Source: Hanleya hanleyi
Taxonomy: Eukaryota; Mollusca; Polyplacophora; Lepidopleurida; Hanleyidae
NCBI GenBank assembly: GCA_036873755.1
Contig: JAVTVY010025124.1
Location: forward strand, 1-64,000
DNA: 64,000 nucleotides
Direction: 5' to 3'
A model generated the notes under the pieces. That model saw only the letters and a program-made list of their open reading frames with translations, had not been told where the DNA came from and made no database searches. Position numbers and translations under genes: made by a program. Below are positions 20,867 to 35,800 of this stretch, piece after piece (position 1 is the stretch's first letter; each line of letters opens with the position of its first letter).

Positions 20867-23800
20867 GTGAGATTACACTCTTGTACATTTGTGCTGGTCA
20901 AAACATAATAATATTATGTTATTAACCAAGTGTTTTCATATTGGCCTTGTTATAGGTCCGAGGCCTGCCGTATTGGCCCGAGGCCGCAGGCCGATGGCCA
21001 ATACGGCTGACCGAGGACCTATAACCAGGCCAATATGAAAACACTTGGTTAATGACATTTTTATTAATTAACTCACCTACAATTTTTTTTTATCGATTAT
21101 AATACATGCATCAAGGAATATTTTAGTACAGTGACTCCCTGTATTTCTTCCTTCACAATAGGCCTATTTCCTATGATTATTATTACCGGGTATGTGCTTT
21201 TTGAAGTGCCATTATCGTCGGAAAGTCGATCCCCTCTACAGTAACGTTATCGGAAACGACGGTGACAATGTGGATGGTGAATAGGCCGATCATCTTCAAC
21301 CTGGGCGTGGGTCTTCAACCTATGAAACGGAGTCAAAAAGATACAAGCAGATGAAATACTAATTTTATTTGATAAGAACGGTGCAGTAAAATACAACCTT
21401 ATAATCTGGCGTAAATTTGGTCCAAATCCTGTCCCGATTTGAGGATCGAAGACGTATGATGCTATGAAGACCCTAGTTTTCAACATCATTTTACAGGTGT
21501 TTCGACCGCATAATTCCTATCGGTTCTATCCATTTGTGAATAACTCTTCTAGCTGCAAGTCTGCCATCTTTCTGTTGTAAAATATCACTGTAGTTATCGC
21601 TTCGTTCATCAGTGCACTGCTGTAAGTGTTGGATTGCTGTTTTGACGTCTGCTTGTACGTAGCATGTCGATTTCGCGCTCGCGTCATTATAGTCTATTTC
21701 AGCATGACTCGCCTCACTTGATTTCAAGGTTTGTGTATCGGCACGTACAGCTCTATCAAATATTATCACATAAGCCATTGAATATCCGTTCAAAGTCAGG
21801 GAAATCAGTGACATCATTCGGAGAAGATCGCGAATCGAGGATCGTTCATCCTCAGCGTCGCCATGTTGAAAGTCATATTGGCCCAGCCCATATTGGCCCT
21901 GTTTTCCCGTATTGGACCTGCTTTTCCGTATTGGCCCGCCTTCCTCATATTGGCCCGGTTTGGGGTCATATCAAGCAGGCCGATTTCTTTGTATTGGATT
22001 CATATCATTGATAGTTGATTAATAATCTGGTAATATAACCAGACTGTGACGTCAAAAGTGCATCCAGTGTAGTTATATATTCTAGCTGGCTTCCTTAGGG
22101 AGTATGACTGTAACATCTACATTTACCCCACGCCAGCAATATATTCTTCCAATACCATGCAGCATGAGGTATCTAGCATGTCACTTAGCAAAACAAAGGA
22201 CACGAAATGCGGAGCCAGTCTCTTCACATGAATTGCCCAATATGATGTAAGAGTGAAAACCATGATCGGTTTTCTGGTTGGTTCAGTGGACGTTTCATTA
22301 AATGATTTCTTTCTTCTCAGAAATATGGTTCCCGATAACTTGATGGAGGTTTGCTTTTTGTCTGTAAGTACGTTTACTTTTTTTACAATATTCCGATATT
22401 CCACTCAACTGTTGGAGGCTCTGCTGGTTTGTAACTATGACGAGTCAAATGAGACATGTAATTAAAACGCTGATTCTCACTTTCTCTAATCCATGGCAAT
22501 CTGTTATTCAATATAAACAAATGTTCTTTGCAAAAACACGCTTAGTTGACTGTTTATACGACCGGAATTTTCCGCATGAAATTGGACTTGTTCGACGAAC
22601 GCTCTAGGGTAGTCCGATCTTCCTCTGACCCTACGCCATCGACGACATATAGTTTTTGATAGATTGACTCTGTCAAAGAAATATCGCCTCAAAACGAGCA
22701 AAATGACGGCGACCACCAAGCCGCTCTGTTACCCCTGTCTCGATAAAAAATTGTGTAAAAATCATACGACCGTTTTATTGCGCTAACCTCACATCAATGG
22801 ATTACTGAATAATTTCCCTACACGATCAGAACCCTCACAAGTTCTGTCTTTTCTAAACTAATACGGTCGCTTTTCTTTCGCTTTTGCAAAATCGTATCTA
22901 TAAAATATATCAAGGGTACATATAATATGTGTTATCTATTACAAGGAGAGCTAATATTGGAATAGTGTACTCATTCTGTGACATATAGTAAATGTAATTC
23001 AATTTCATCGTGTAGTTAGTCCATTGGACAGTGGTTTCAGTAAGCCAGTGTGAAGGCTAAGAGTGTCCGGTGGCTGAATGTCTGGCTCCTATATCTTTCA
23101 ACTCATTTCTCAACAAGTGTTCCTCCTTGTTTGCAATAGAAAAGGATATGAAAAGGGGCACTTATCACCAGGACATTCTTATCCATCACACTGGTATATT
23201 ATACGCAGCGATAAATTGTTTCTATACTCGGGATAAAAAAGATATTGCTTTCAAGTGTTTTAAAATTGTATAAGCCTAATATGCATATATGATGCATATA
23301 TAGTTGTATATCATTTTCCATTATCTATTGACGTCGCTATACTGATTTGTTAGTAAACGACGGAAAATTATTTTGTGATCGGTGCTTTTGGTATGGAAAG
23401 AATATCAACCGGTACTGCATGTAGCACAAAAGACTCGCATTTTTTTCGGATCTTAGTTAAGCGTGGGCTTTCAACGTTTGCCGTTGACTTTTGGACACGT
23501 CGTCGAATTTCCATGTCAAGGCAACAGACTTTGGTTTGCATTGCCCCATTCCCGTTCCACACTGCATTGTATTTGCACAGACAAAAAAAAACTATGTACA
23601 ATGCAACGATTGACAGCCCAAAATAATCAGGTCAAACACAATCGCACCACACACTAACACCGCTACATGACGGCGAACGTTTTGCGTTACATGCAGTACA
23701 CCAACACTCCTAACAAACAGGCAAATGCACTGTGCGCGTTCGGATCCCTCTCCATACTTACTCAACAGACTTTACAAATCTGCCAATTGAGCTTCGTACA

Positions 23801-26800
23801 AAATAATGAAATTGGCATTCTTGATAGTTGTGATGCATCTATTTGGGTAATGATACACCGACATGCAATACATGTACATGTAACACGACATGGAATTTGA
23901 AATTTTTTTTAGACGAACGCAATTATTCGGGCAAGGCTTTGGTGTAAGACCTCCCATTGAAAAGGTAATATCCTGGATAAACGTCTGACAATACAACTTG
24001 CAGCAGATCCTTTGTCAATTATATTTCGTGAGTCTTACACCAAATCGTTGCCATTATTCGCCAATACGGGCATGCACCTCCGTCCAATCATATCGCAGTG
24101 TAAGGTAATTTGGATTACAATTCTTCGAGCCGCACTTCTCGATAGGATACGTCAGTTCCTGTCATCTAATGGGCAAGATTTTCTTGATGCACTCAGATGT
24201 CTGGCAACACTTGACCTCATCAATGAGAAACAATTTAAATAAATATAAATGTGCACAGCAAAACATAATGTAGCTATGTCAGCTTTTTGTAACATATTTC
24301 TGTTTGGGTACAATAAAATCAACATACATCAGCTCAATGTCCATCTCTCCAAAATACTACAAAAATTTACGTTCTGTAAGAGTCGTGCCAGATTTCGTCT
24401 GATTAAAATTATCCAAGTGTCACTTTAATTAGAATGAATTACTGAAAGAAGACCATTGAAAGAAGCAGGACCTTTTTAGTTTCCTCTGAAGCAAAATTTA
24501 TCTCTTCCTTCGATGTGCAGCACAAAGACGTGGAAGAATTGGAGTCGACATTTCTGAAAGGAGCGAGGAAACTATACAAACACATTTTTTAGTTAAAATG
24601 CAGTACGTAGAATTATTTTTACGCTATATGATTGCGGTTCCAAACACATCCAACATAGAGTCAAACACTCAGTATTTGAAAATACAGCTGTGGAATATCA
24701 CGGAATATTATATCTGAATCCAGTCCTATATAAATCTCGTGTTCATCTGACAGTCCGGTTTCGAATTGTTATCAAACAGACGATATATGCATCGTCTTTC
24801 TATGCTATATAAAAGAGTTAATGGTATGGCCCCTTTACATTAAATAGACACCTTCCTTCATTCCCACCTGACAGAAATCCATAACATATACGTCATGTTG
24901 ATCAATTCATACCACACCGGTGGTTCGTTTTTCTCAGCTACAATTCGAGATTGGAATGCACTACCCATCCCTGTGAGGAACTCAGTTAGACATCCACAGT
25001 TCAAACACCTATTAATAACAAGCGCTGGATGAGCGCAAAGACCTCCGTCGAGGCAACAGGGTCCGTAGCGTAATACATCACTGAATAACATACGGCCGGA
25101 TGCCAAGCTCAATTTTGCATTTGTTGGACGTTAGCTTCATCAATGGTAATTAATCTGGGATTGAGGGTTCCTCACTAGCATGTCCAGACAGGGATGTGAA
25201 AGTCACATTCCCAGCAAATAATTTTTGTTTGATTTGACGTGCTTGAAATATTGGGGTATGGAATAGAGTATATTGATGGAAAACCTGGAAAAGTGCTTGA
25301 GACATTAGGCCCCATCCCAACCCCACCTCCCCCTGAGAGGATCCCCTCACCCAAATCGACACGTTAGCGGCAGAAATGAGACACCGTGTGCCTAGTTGTT
25401 GTACCAACTTGCTTGTGATTTTGTGCTATAGGCCCAACACATCAACACTTCATATTTTGTATGTGTACAGTATAGCATCATCACTGATGAGAGAATGCTC
25501 TTCAAAACACACCTGATTTTACCGACACTTCGTTCTGATCTGTCTCAACATCATATGATGAGGATTCAATGCGCTCGGTATAATTTTGTATACTGGTGTT
25601 ACAGGTCACCTTCGCCTTCACCTTACTGTATCAATGACCATGGACTTGTACATGTATCACATTCACATTGAATGGTGATGACTGATGAGAATATTGCCCC
25701 TATGGAACAAATGACTGAATTCCAAGCAGCAAATAAAAAGTTCATGTTAATCATAAACAACATACAATTAGTAATACTATCAAATAATTATGTTTGTACC
25801 TTGTCGACATCAATATATTACAGGTAATATCATGACTGAATCATGGTAACATATATTCTTGGGTATTTTTGTCTACAATAAACTGAAGAAGACCCATGCT
25901 GTTTATTATATTATGTTTTAAAACTTCACTTGCTAATCTTGATTATGTTGCTTATTGTGAAAATAAATGAAGTTATGAAATCTAGTATGATTGTTCATTG
26001 ATCTCAAATTAGAAATATCTTCAGCAGCTAAAGTTAAGTCAATCATAACAATATATAACGCCATGGTATTGTTGTAATATTACCCAGGTATTGATCTTTG
26101 AATAAGAATGTAATGAGATACATATACCTGTTCTTTGTGTTATTATGTATGCAGTTCATTCTGTATGTATTTTATACATGTACATGTAGCAGAATTGGAA
26201 TTAAAATTTGAAATGAAGTCTGTTTCTAGAAGCTAAATCATTTTAGACACACATTCAAGTCCTTACCTGGTCAAGGGAGATAATTTTCACTTTTGATGAT
26301 GTTTGTGAAGCATGCAGCAGGACTTCAACTTCCAAGGATATTATTCACACAATCCCATTCTACATGATATTTTTGCCATAGCACCGATAAACTAGGTCCC
26401 TTCATTTATGTGTTCTAGATCCAGGAGCTATTGGGAGCTGCAGGCTTTGTAAAAGTTAGATCCAATTATTCTCAGTGAAGCAATGAAATCCGGCATGGTT
26501 GTTTTAAGTTAGAATTTGGCATCCTTGGAAATGTCTGACCGATTCACACATGTATCACTCGGCAGGTGGTCATTACATGTGTAATGTTTATTTCCTTAGG
26601 AATCAACTGATATCCAATGGGGTGGAGGGCGAGCAAATCACTGGCTCTGAACTAGGTCATCAGTTAGTGTGTCCTCGAATAGGAACGATCGATACCCATA
26701 TGAGCGTGGGTGAGATGGGAAAGCATGTTTACGCCGTTTGCTCTTTGTGATACAACTCCAGCCATAAAGTTAGAAAATGTCATATGTATCTTTTAAAATT

Positions 26801-29800
26801 ATTTCCTCGAATGAAACATAACAATCTACATCGAAGAGATGAATCAAATGATTTGAAACTTAATTTCATTGTGTAACAGTGAGAAGAAAATTAATTGTAT
26901 AAACATTCCAAGCCTCATTGAACACAAGCCGCACCATATTTGATATGAATATAACGCGCGTACATTAGCTCGCTTGGACGTCGCTTAGTTAAATATGGAC
27001 AGACACGCAAAAATCTCAAAATTTTCAAAAGCCACAAAAATGCCCTCAGCTTGTACAGAGTAAGTAAAAATACTTATGTACAACTTGATGTTTAGAAATG
27101 ACTGTGTTGAGCGGTTCTATTCCCAACTTCTCTTTTATTCTATGTCATAGAGGACAGGGTTTGGTAGATAATTAAAAACTGTATTAACTCGGCTTCACAT
27201 TTTAGAGAATGACTTTAATTGAGCCTAAGATGAAAGAGAAATACACTTATAAAAAAATCTATTTAAAAAAATATCTGTATATATGTTTGTATTAATTTCC
27301 ATAATTTATTGAAAAAAACTATACGTAGACTTCGACCACCGAATATAACACAGGCCAGGCAACTGTGAGAACCAGTGAAAGATACCCATCGAGATGAGCG
27401 GATTTGCAGATAAACAACAACAAAATTTCACTTTGTGCCTCACGAGACCCTTCTCCATAGAGTGCATGCCAGTTATTTTTCTAGACTACAACAGCAACTG
27501 TTTTTGCCTGTATCACAGTCCGAGCTTCCGATTACCCTTCAACCTTACCCAGACGACGGATAATTTTTGACAGATTGTCTGGCTAGGTTGTTGATCGGAT
27601 TCACAGATAACGATTGAAGCATGGGAAGATATATTTTTCCAGTCGCTATCTCCCCCCCCCCAACTCAAAAAAAAAAGAAAAGAAAAAGCCGGGAGAGTTC
27701 TTCGGAGTTTTACGTTTTTGACCTCTAACTTTGAATTTGACTTCTCACTTCCGACTCGCATCCTGGTGAATGACACTCGTCCTTTATCTTTTTGCCGATT
27801 CAGAGATTCTCGTGGAAGTTTCCAATTATACTATCCGGAATGCGAGTTTTTCTTTCGTGAAAATTTACTTTTTATGAAAGCGCAGGTTTGTCTTCGTCGC
27901 ATACCGGCCATCTGTACCAGCGCGAAGCTATAAGTACACGCGCGAATTTAGTACCCTCGAATTAAGAGACCCGGTGGAAGCACTGCAAAGGATACACACC
28001 TTTTGTGACGTAAGCATTCAATTGTGTCCAGAAACTTTTCAAAATTTCGTCGGGAACCATAGCAATCCCTATTGGAAATCACACGAGTCGTGGGTTCCCC
28101 ATATGACAATTATTTGGCGGGAGATATCACGTTGCGCTCCTAGACCTCCGTCTGATCGACGGAGGTAAAAATGTATTCTAAAGCTATCCCTCCTCCTTAT
28201 AATTACATCAACACAAGGCCACCAAACATTCTACTCTGTCGAATCCGTAATGGTTGCAACTTGAAACAACACTTGTTCGATAATTATGTAAGCGACAATG
28301 CGATATTTAACTGCGACTGCCTTGACAATTCTGCCGCGCACTTGTTGGACACCTACGACGACAACCTGTAACCATCTCGGTCATCTATACGCAGTAAGAC
28401 TGACCCTGGGATCGTGTGTATCCATGTTCAGCCTACTTTCGGCAACTGCAAGAGGGAATTTCCAGAAATCATTACCACGTGACTTCGTCAGTCAATCAGC
28501 TGAAGTCTACCGACGTAACCCCAACGTAACTCGCCATTTTCGAGTCATGTGATAAACTACTTGTTCAAAATTTCAGATCCACCACACCTCTTGGATGATA
28601 CGAAAGTTATACATACCCCCCCGGTACCTATATATTTTGTAAGCCCAGGCAATAGTGGTATGAAAACCTGTAATATATCAGATTTTTCGAGTCTGTTCTC
28701 CGCCGGATGAAGGCCGAACAGAATCCGGTAAAGTACCGGATATCGCTCGGCATTAATGGAGACACACGATTCGCAAGCCATCTTATGGATGGCGAAGTGT
28801 ACGCAAATGCTACGACGATCCCTATTCTGTCACTTGTCGCAATCTTCTCTTCGGAGATTGTGATAAATGTCTAGCAGAAAATATTAATATCCAGATGTAC
28901 CTGGGAGATTTTGTTTTAGAAACCAACAAGTTCCAACGTTGACTGATAAATCTCGCGACCAGATGGAAATGAAATATTTCTTTATATAAAGATCATTCGC
29001 CTCAGATGCAGCTTCTGACCAATGACACTTCCTCCGTCTAATGCCACGTTTCAACAGAACAGCATTAGTGTAAACCACTTATTTAAGCCGAAATAATTTC
29101 TGTAGAATGTTTATTCTTTACTTCTCTACATTTACATTATCACTCATCACATACAGTATCCTGTGATAAATGCATCGTAATATGTACATATTCTTGTATG
29201 TGTATTTGTTGAATAATATACAATTATTGCATGTTATAGAGTGGGACATCAGGATTTGTCAGCTCTCGACAAGTGATGCACAACGAGCGCGCAGCTGTTG
29301 TTTTATCATACCGAATGTCCTATTTGAATAAAATGGGGACTATATAATCATGTGAATGAGGATGGTACGGTGAAATAAACATATCGTTTTCAACACTGCG
29401 CGACCGTTGTTGATTTCAAATCGCCGTGTCAAGATCGACTGTTCGATGTCGACTTGTTTGTCGACTCAATCGCATAATTTGGATGAGTAACGTTCCCTGT
29501 GATCTTACGTACCTTTTCAAAGGAAGCTAAATTTATTTCAGCCAATTACCAAATCACATTCACTGATTTCTATCACCAACGGGCCGACGTATACACATCA
29601 GGTCGAAGAAGATACACATCAATCTTCGTTTCGGGGAGTATGTTGGCGCGCGCGCACTATGGGAGGCAACTTTTGGTCCGGCAGATGTCGCCGTGGAATA
29701 ATTTGTCATGTTCAACGCTCTGCCGTTGTACATGACATTTATTCAGCGGTAAGGCAAGGTATGACTGCATCATCACTGAACATCAGGATTTATAGAATGA

Positions 29801-32800
29801 CACGTGACAGGCTGTCAACCAATGAAAACATTATGAATTTACGTGAGGTATAATAATACCTATTGTTTGTATATACGACTGGTAGACACACTAACGAGCT
29901 CTGGCTCATTGTGCTCCCAATGCTTCAATAAATTCTGTTTAAACTAAACCCTCACCCCTCGGGGATTTTTGTAGATTATCTTTTTTAGATAGCTTATTGC
30001 ATGTATTTTCGAAATCTGCTTGTTTGCCAGTGGAATATTGGTGGAATAGAGTTATAGGCTAGGACACAGATCGAGGGTGCCTTATATTTTCATTTGCTCT
30101 GGGTCTAGCGAACTGACATTTATCACAGGATATGCTATTATCATGCTCTTTCTGGAAATCTGATGAAAATTTACCTGGTTTGGGTATTAATGACGGCACA
30201 GTAACGTGATTTCGACATTCAGCATTTTTTTGTTATTTCCTGGCTCTATTTTTCACAAAACTCCCTTCTGCTCAAAATTTGTTCATTAAACATGTTTAAC
30301 TGGTTAGTATTTTCTGTATGGATTAATTGTTATGGAAATAAATTGAATTTACGCATTTGAGGACTCAAAGAAATTAAACTGAAAATGAACCGAAACGAGC
30401 TATGCAAATTTACCCAGGATGGTCTGGGCTACCAGTTATGCCGATCAGATGGAAAAGAGCCCATAATATTTAGATAAACTATTTCAGATCTGACCTCATT
30501 GCATTTCGATTATCCTCCGATAAGTATACCCACTCCTTCTTTCTCAACACCCCTTCTTCACTGGGGTTATGTTAAGGTATCATGGAAACATTTGTCGGAC
30601 CTACGACAACGAAGAGGCGATAAGCAAGGAATTCTTCATAACATGATCACGTTTTAGAAGATGCTAGAACCCGTAACACAAACAATTTGTAGTTTCCAGA
30701 CAAATATAATCAAGGATCCAAGCACCACCCCCCATGTAAATATATTGCCTGGTGATGAAGTGGTTGGTAGAGAAGACCCAAGAAAACGATTGTCTTGGTG
30801 ATTGTGGAAGGAAATCTTCTTATGATCTGACACATTCACAGAAATATCCTCTCGAAAGTAATACCAATATCTTTTAAACATGCGAAGTTGACCTAAATTC
30901 ATTATCGTCTCAACAGACAAAAGCCAATCCGCTTGTATTTTCCATGTTGATAGTCAAGTTCAAGGGAGTATTTTTAGCTCAATGTACTTATGTTTCGCAT
31001 CTTGGCCTGTCACCTATATTCCCTATTCAATTTCAGTTTAAAATATATTTTGAAATGGCGCTCATGTGGGTTCATCCAAAAATCTTTCAATTTTTTTCAT
31101 ATAATAGGCATTATTCTTGGATCATTGTGAAAATTTATTAACAACAAGGATCAGGCACCAAAGCCTATCGTCTATTTTGAATCTATTTGCGTAATTTTCC
31201 GCATAAAATAGTATGATTTCATTCAAATTGGTGGCTATATGCGGTTATCTAAAAAACATACTTTTCACGTTGCTCTTATAGTTCAAGGCATTATTTTTAA
31301 CTGATTGTGCAAATTCTTCAACACTGATGGATCTACGCATAGCCTGACATCTCATGCCAATTATGAATCGATTTACATTTCTCTAAGATCAAGCTTAGAT
31401 GGCCAAATTTAAATGGTTGTAGTGTGGGGTAATCTGAAAATCATACCTTTTCATGTTGCTCGTATAGCTCAAGGCATTATTATTAGCTCTTTGTACAAAT
31501 TTATCAAAACCAAGGGATCTCTACGCATAGCCAAAAACCTTAAACCATTTAAATACATTTACATATATCCAAGATCAAAATCAAGGTCAAATTCAAAATA
31601 GCAATCTTGTGGGGTCATCTGAAAATCATGCTTTTCCTTGTTACTCGTATTCAAATTTATCAAACCCGAAGGGTGTTCTTTTGCCAAACACCTTGTGCTC
31701 ATTTTAAATGTATTTCGCATAGTCTTCAGATTTAAAATGATGGCCAAATTCAAAATGACGGCCATATGTCGTATTTATTTTCTCATCTTACTCGTATAAG
31801 TTATAGTTAAGTTTTTAAATGGAGGTGAAGGTGGAAGTAAAAATTTCTCATAACAAAGCCTATAGCTATTCACAAAATAGATTATTCTGTCTGTTTATGA
31901 GACTAGTCTGGCTCTGTTCGTATAATCATCAGGTAGACAAGTAATTGAGAAATTCAGGATGACGCAGGGGCATATGGAGTTCTGTCCCATATCGGTAAAT
32001 GTTATTCCTCAAATTCAAAGGGCATATTTATAGCTCGAAGCTGACATTTGGTAGAACTGAGGTTTTCGCACTTTAGTTGGTCATCTTAGGTTGCATAATC
32101 TTTGACAGACAACATAGTTTTTTTTATCAGTTTTCAAGGAAAACAATACACTATTATTTTTGTCACATACTGAAGTAAATAAGCGCCGTAAACATAATAT
32201 TATAGTGAGTTGAAGAGGACCATTATACCTAGCAGGTTACGAAAATTGGAATTTTACACATGCTGAGGAGTGGGGTAACGGAAATGCGTGTCTAGGCCAC
32301 ACCCACCACCGAATTATTGTTTGGCAAACAACCGGATTATGATAGAACATGAGCTAGGGTATCTGAAAAACATCACCTTGAAAAAAAAAAAAAAACTCGA
32401 GGAGGAGGGAGCTTTATGGTGAACCCATGCTCTGTTGTGTCCAATTCCGCGTGACGAGGGACTACCGACCATCAGAACGTCTGGTGTTTTGCTTCTCCAT
32501 GGTGTTCAAATTAACGAACACAATCGAATCGTGACTGAGATACAGTTTGGATTCGGTGCTGTCTACGGTAAAATATCTTTCGGTTATAGAGGCGGAAATT
32601 CTGTTATGGAGGACGGCCTAAGGTTGAATGTCGGAATTTTAAATGAAGAATCACAACCACAGAGTGACTGCTAAGAACTTTGGAAAAACAATTGGGAAGT
32701 TCATTATGAGAAACCACTTAGGTGATAGGTGATTGTTAATCGTTCCTCCTTGCAAGAATGGTGCCTCGTCATGTATATCAAGCAGAATAATAACAGTCCT

Positions 32801-35800
32801 GGATAAGTTAATAAGTGAAGATCAAAAAGTGTTCGTTCAGGGGAGGTATATAGGGGAAATTATTAGAATCATTTATGATTTGATGTTGAATACTAGAGAA
32901 AACGACATTCCTGGGCTACTTTTACTAATCGACTTCGAAAAAGCTTTCGACTCCGGTTCGTGGACATTTATTTATTGATGAAATTCTTAAACGCTGTAAC
33001 TTTGGAGTTTCAGTTAAAAGTTGGGTTAAAACATTTTACAACGATATATAAACGTGTGTAATCCAAAACGGTCATTTATCCTCATTCTTTTCGAATAGCC
33101 GAAGATGCAGTCAGGGAGATCCGATATCACCATACCTATTTATACTGTGCGCCGAGATATTGGGAGTAATGGTTCGTCAGGATAAAGATGTAACAGGCAT
33201 ATTGGTAGGCCAGGTGGAATACAGAATCAGCCAATATGCTGATGACATTCAACTAACACTTGACGGTTCTGAGCTTTCGCTCAGGAAAGCGTTATCGATT
33301 CTGGACAGTTTCTACAAACTTTCTGGTTTAAGAATAAATGTTGGTAAAACTAAACTAAAGCAATATGGATTGGTGCTTTGACAGGGGCGGAAATACAATT
33401 ATGCCAAGGCATAAAATTAGACTGGGCGACTGACTTTAAAATGTTAGGTATAGAATTCTCATCTTAAAATTTCTTGATATTTGGAAAATAAATTATCTAG
33501 CCAAACTCTAGAAGACCTGAAAAGAGAATTGAGTAAATGGAAAATGATAAATTTAACGATATTGGGTAAAATTACTGTAATAAAATCGTCAGTTTTGTCC
33601 AAACTGACCCACCTATTTCTTGCTTTGCCCAACCCACCAGACAACTTCATCCAGGCACTTAATAGTATTCATTTTAAATTCCTTTGGAACGGAAGTAGCG
33701 ATAGAATACAACGGAAAATTATTACACAGGATTATAAAAACTGGTGATTACACATGGTAAACTTAGTAAACTTCATTCATAGCTTGAAAATCTCATGGAT
33801 AAGAAAGCTTTTGCTGCATAACCGGAAATGGAACGATCTCATGCATTGAAGCAGGTAAAATGCAAAATATTGAGAGCTTGGGTAATGAATATCTTAAAAT
33901 TATAATACCAACAATTCCAAACCCGTTTTTGGAGAGCCGTATTTTGCGCCTGGTACCGTGTGAGAGAAAAATAACCCCAAGTGAAATAATCCACCTGGTA
34001 AATGAACCACTCTGGTACAGTAACAACTTGAGGCAAAAATCTATTCATCAAAAATTGGTACCAGAATAATATTAGATATATTCGTGATATCCTCAGCTCC
34101 GATGGTAATTTTCTATCATACAAAGAAATAAAAAGTAAATACAATATCAGAGGCACGTGCTTGGAATATATTCGCATCGTCTCAAATATTGATAACAAAT
34201 GGAAGTCAGAGATATGTCAAAAGTACCAAGATGTGATGATATTCACTCATCCGATCAGTACAGAGAAAACAATATTGATCAAGGAAACCAAGGGATGTAG
34301 ATTTTTTTTAATCATTTATTAAATGGGGAAGAGGGATTAATAATTAAATCGGCGAACAGATGAGAAGAAATAATAAATATTAAAATTGACTGAAAAGCAC
34401 ATATAAAAATACATTCAGCAGCACTGGTTATACAAAGATAAGAAATATACAATATAAGATCTTGCACCGAATTTTGTGCACACACTCGTTCTTGTATACT
34501 ATAGATAAACGCGATGATAATCTGTGTTTTTACCTCCGTTGATCAGACGGAGGTCTAGGAATGCAACGTGAAATCTCCCGCCAAATAATTGTCATATGGG
34601 GAACCCTCGACTCATGTGATTTCCAATAGGGTTTGTCATGGTTCCCGACGAAATTTTAGCAATGATTTTGGACACAATTGAAATGAAAGCTCGTGTGAAA
34701 CACGGGCGAAGAGCATTTTGTAACACATAATTTGGTACTCACAGGGTTTTAGATCTCCCCAATTTGGGCACACCCCCTATTAGGGGTGGCAATTGTTTTT
34801 AGGATGGGACAGAGTGGGGGGCAGATACCCCTGGAGGATGAGCAATCAGGAATCACCCCTGGTAGAAGGGATTTCTTCACCAATGGTTGAAACCCAGTGT
34901 GAGGCAATACCAACTTTATTTTGCTTTTCATGGGCCCACCGACATTAAAAAATCGAATCAAAATAAAATTTCAAATTGTCACTTTTATATTTCCTACGAA
35001 AGTTTGAACATAAAGATTTTAACCCCCTTGTTATTCCTGATTGTATGAATTAGGCTGTTGTATTCTATCTGAAACAATGCCAGCAAATAAAAATGCCAAA
35101 CAACGAAAGATAGATACCTTTCACTATAATTTTTCACTGTAAGTCAGCGAATTGTTGTTGTTGTTGTAAAATGCTGCTAATACTACTTAGGCAATAATGA
35201 CATTCAATGTAAATCGGGAACCTTCACTGGCTGTGTGATCTATCACTCTGTCTTGGTACTCATATTTCGACAGTTATGCAGTATGGCAGAGCTAGGAAAA
35301 TGAAGGCTATTTTAGCAGCTCAGCCGATACAGCATGGTTTAAGTTACTGTTGAAGCACGAGACTGTTGAAACACATGCAAAATTCGTTAAATTGTTCTGG
35401 AAGAAAAACCACAGCCACAACAAAATGATGACAATGTTAGATTTGAGGTGTATGTTAGCAGTTAAGATGTGACTTAACTTACAGTTTTTGACCTTAAAAA
35501 AATAGGGCAATGTCAGTCATATTCATACACTCCAGGTCCATCATCAGTTGCATATGTGGTATCAATTTAGAATGCCTAGCTATATTTCATGTTATATCAT
35601 AATATACAGTATATAATCTGAGAAAATAGATTCAGTCAACTGGGATAGGCTTCTAATCAGTCACCAATTGCACAAGTATTATGAATTTGGAGAGCCTATC
35701 TTCAGTCCTTTAAAAATTATTGCTAATGCTAAATTTGACCTCGATAATACATGTGAAGGTCAGTCAATTTCATTAGGCTTCTGATCCATCACCAGCTGCA

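Noticed and set aside
21491..21817. Antisense host gene in SLC1 intron 1
   Set aside because: A single unsupported frame without recognisable domain or splice partners; listed only as a low-confidence ORF.
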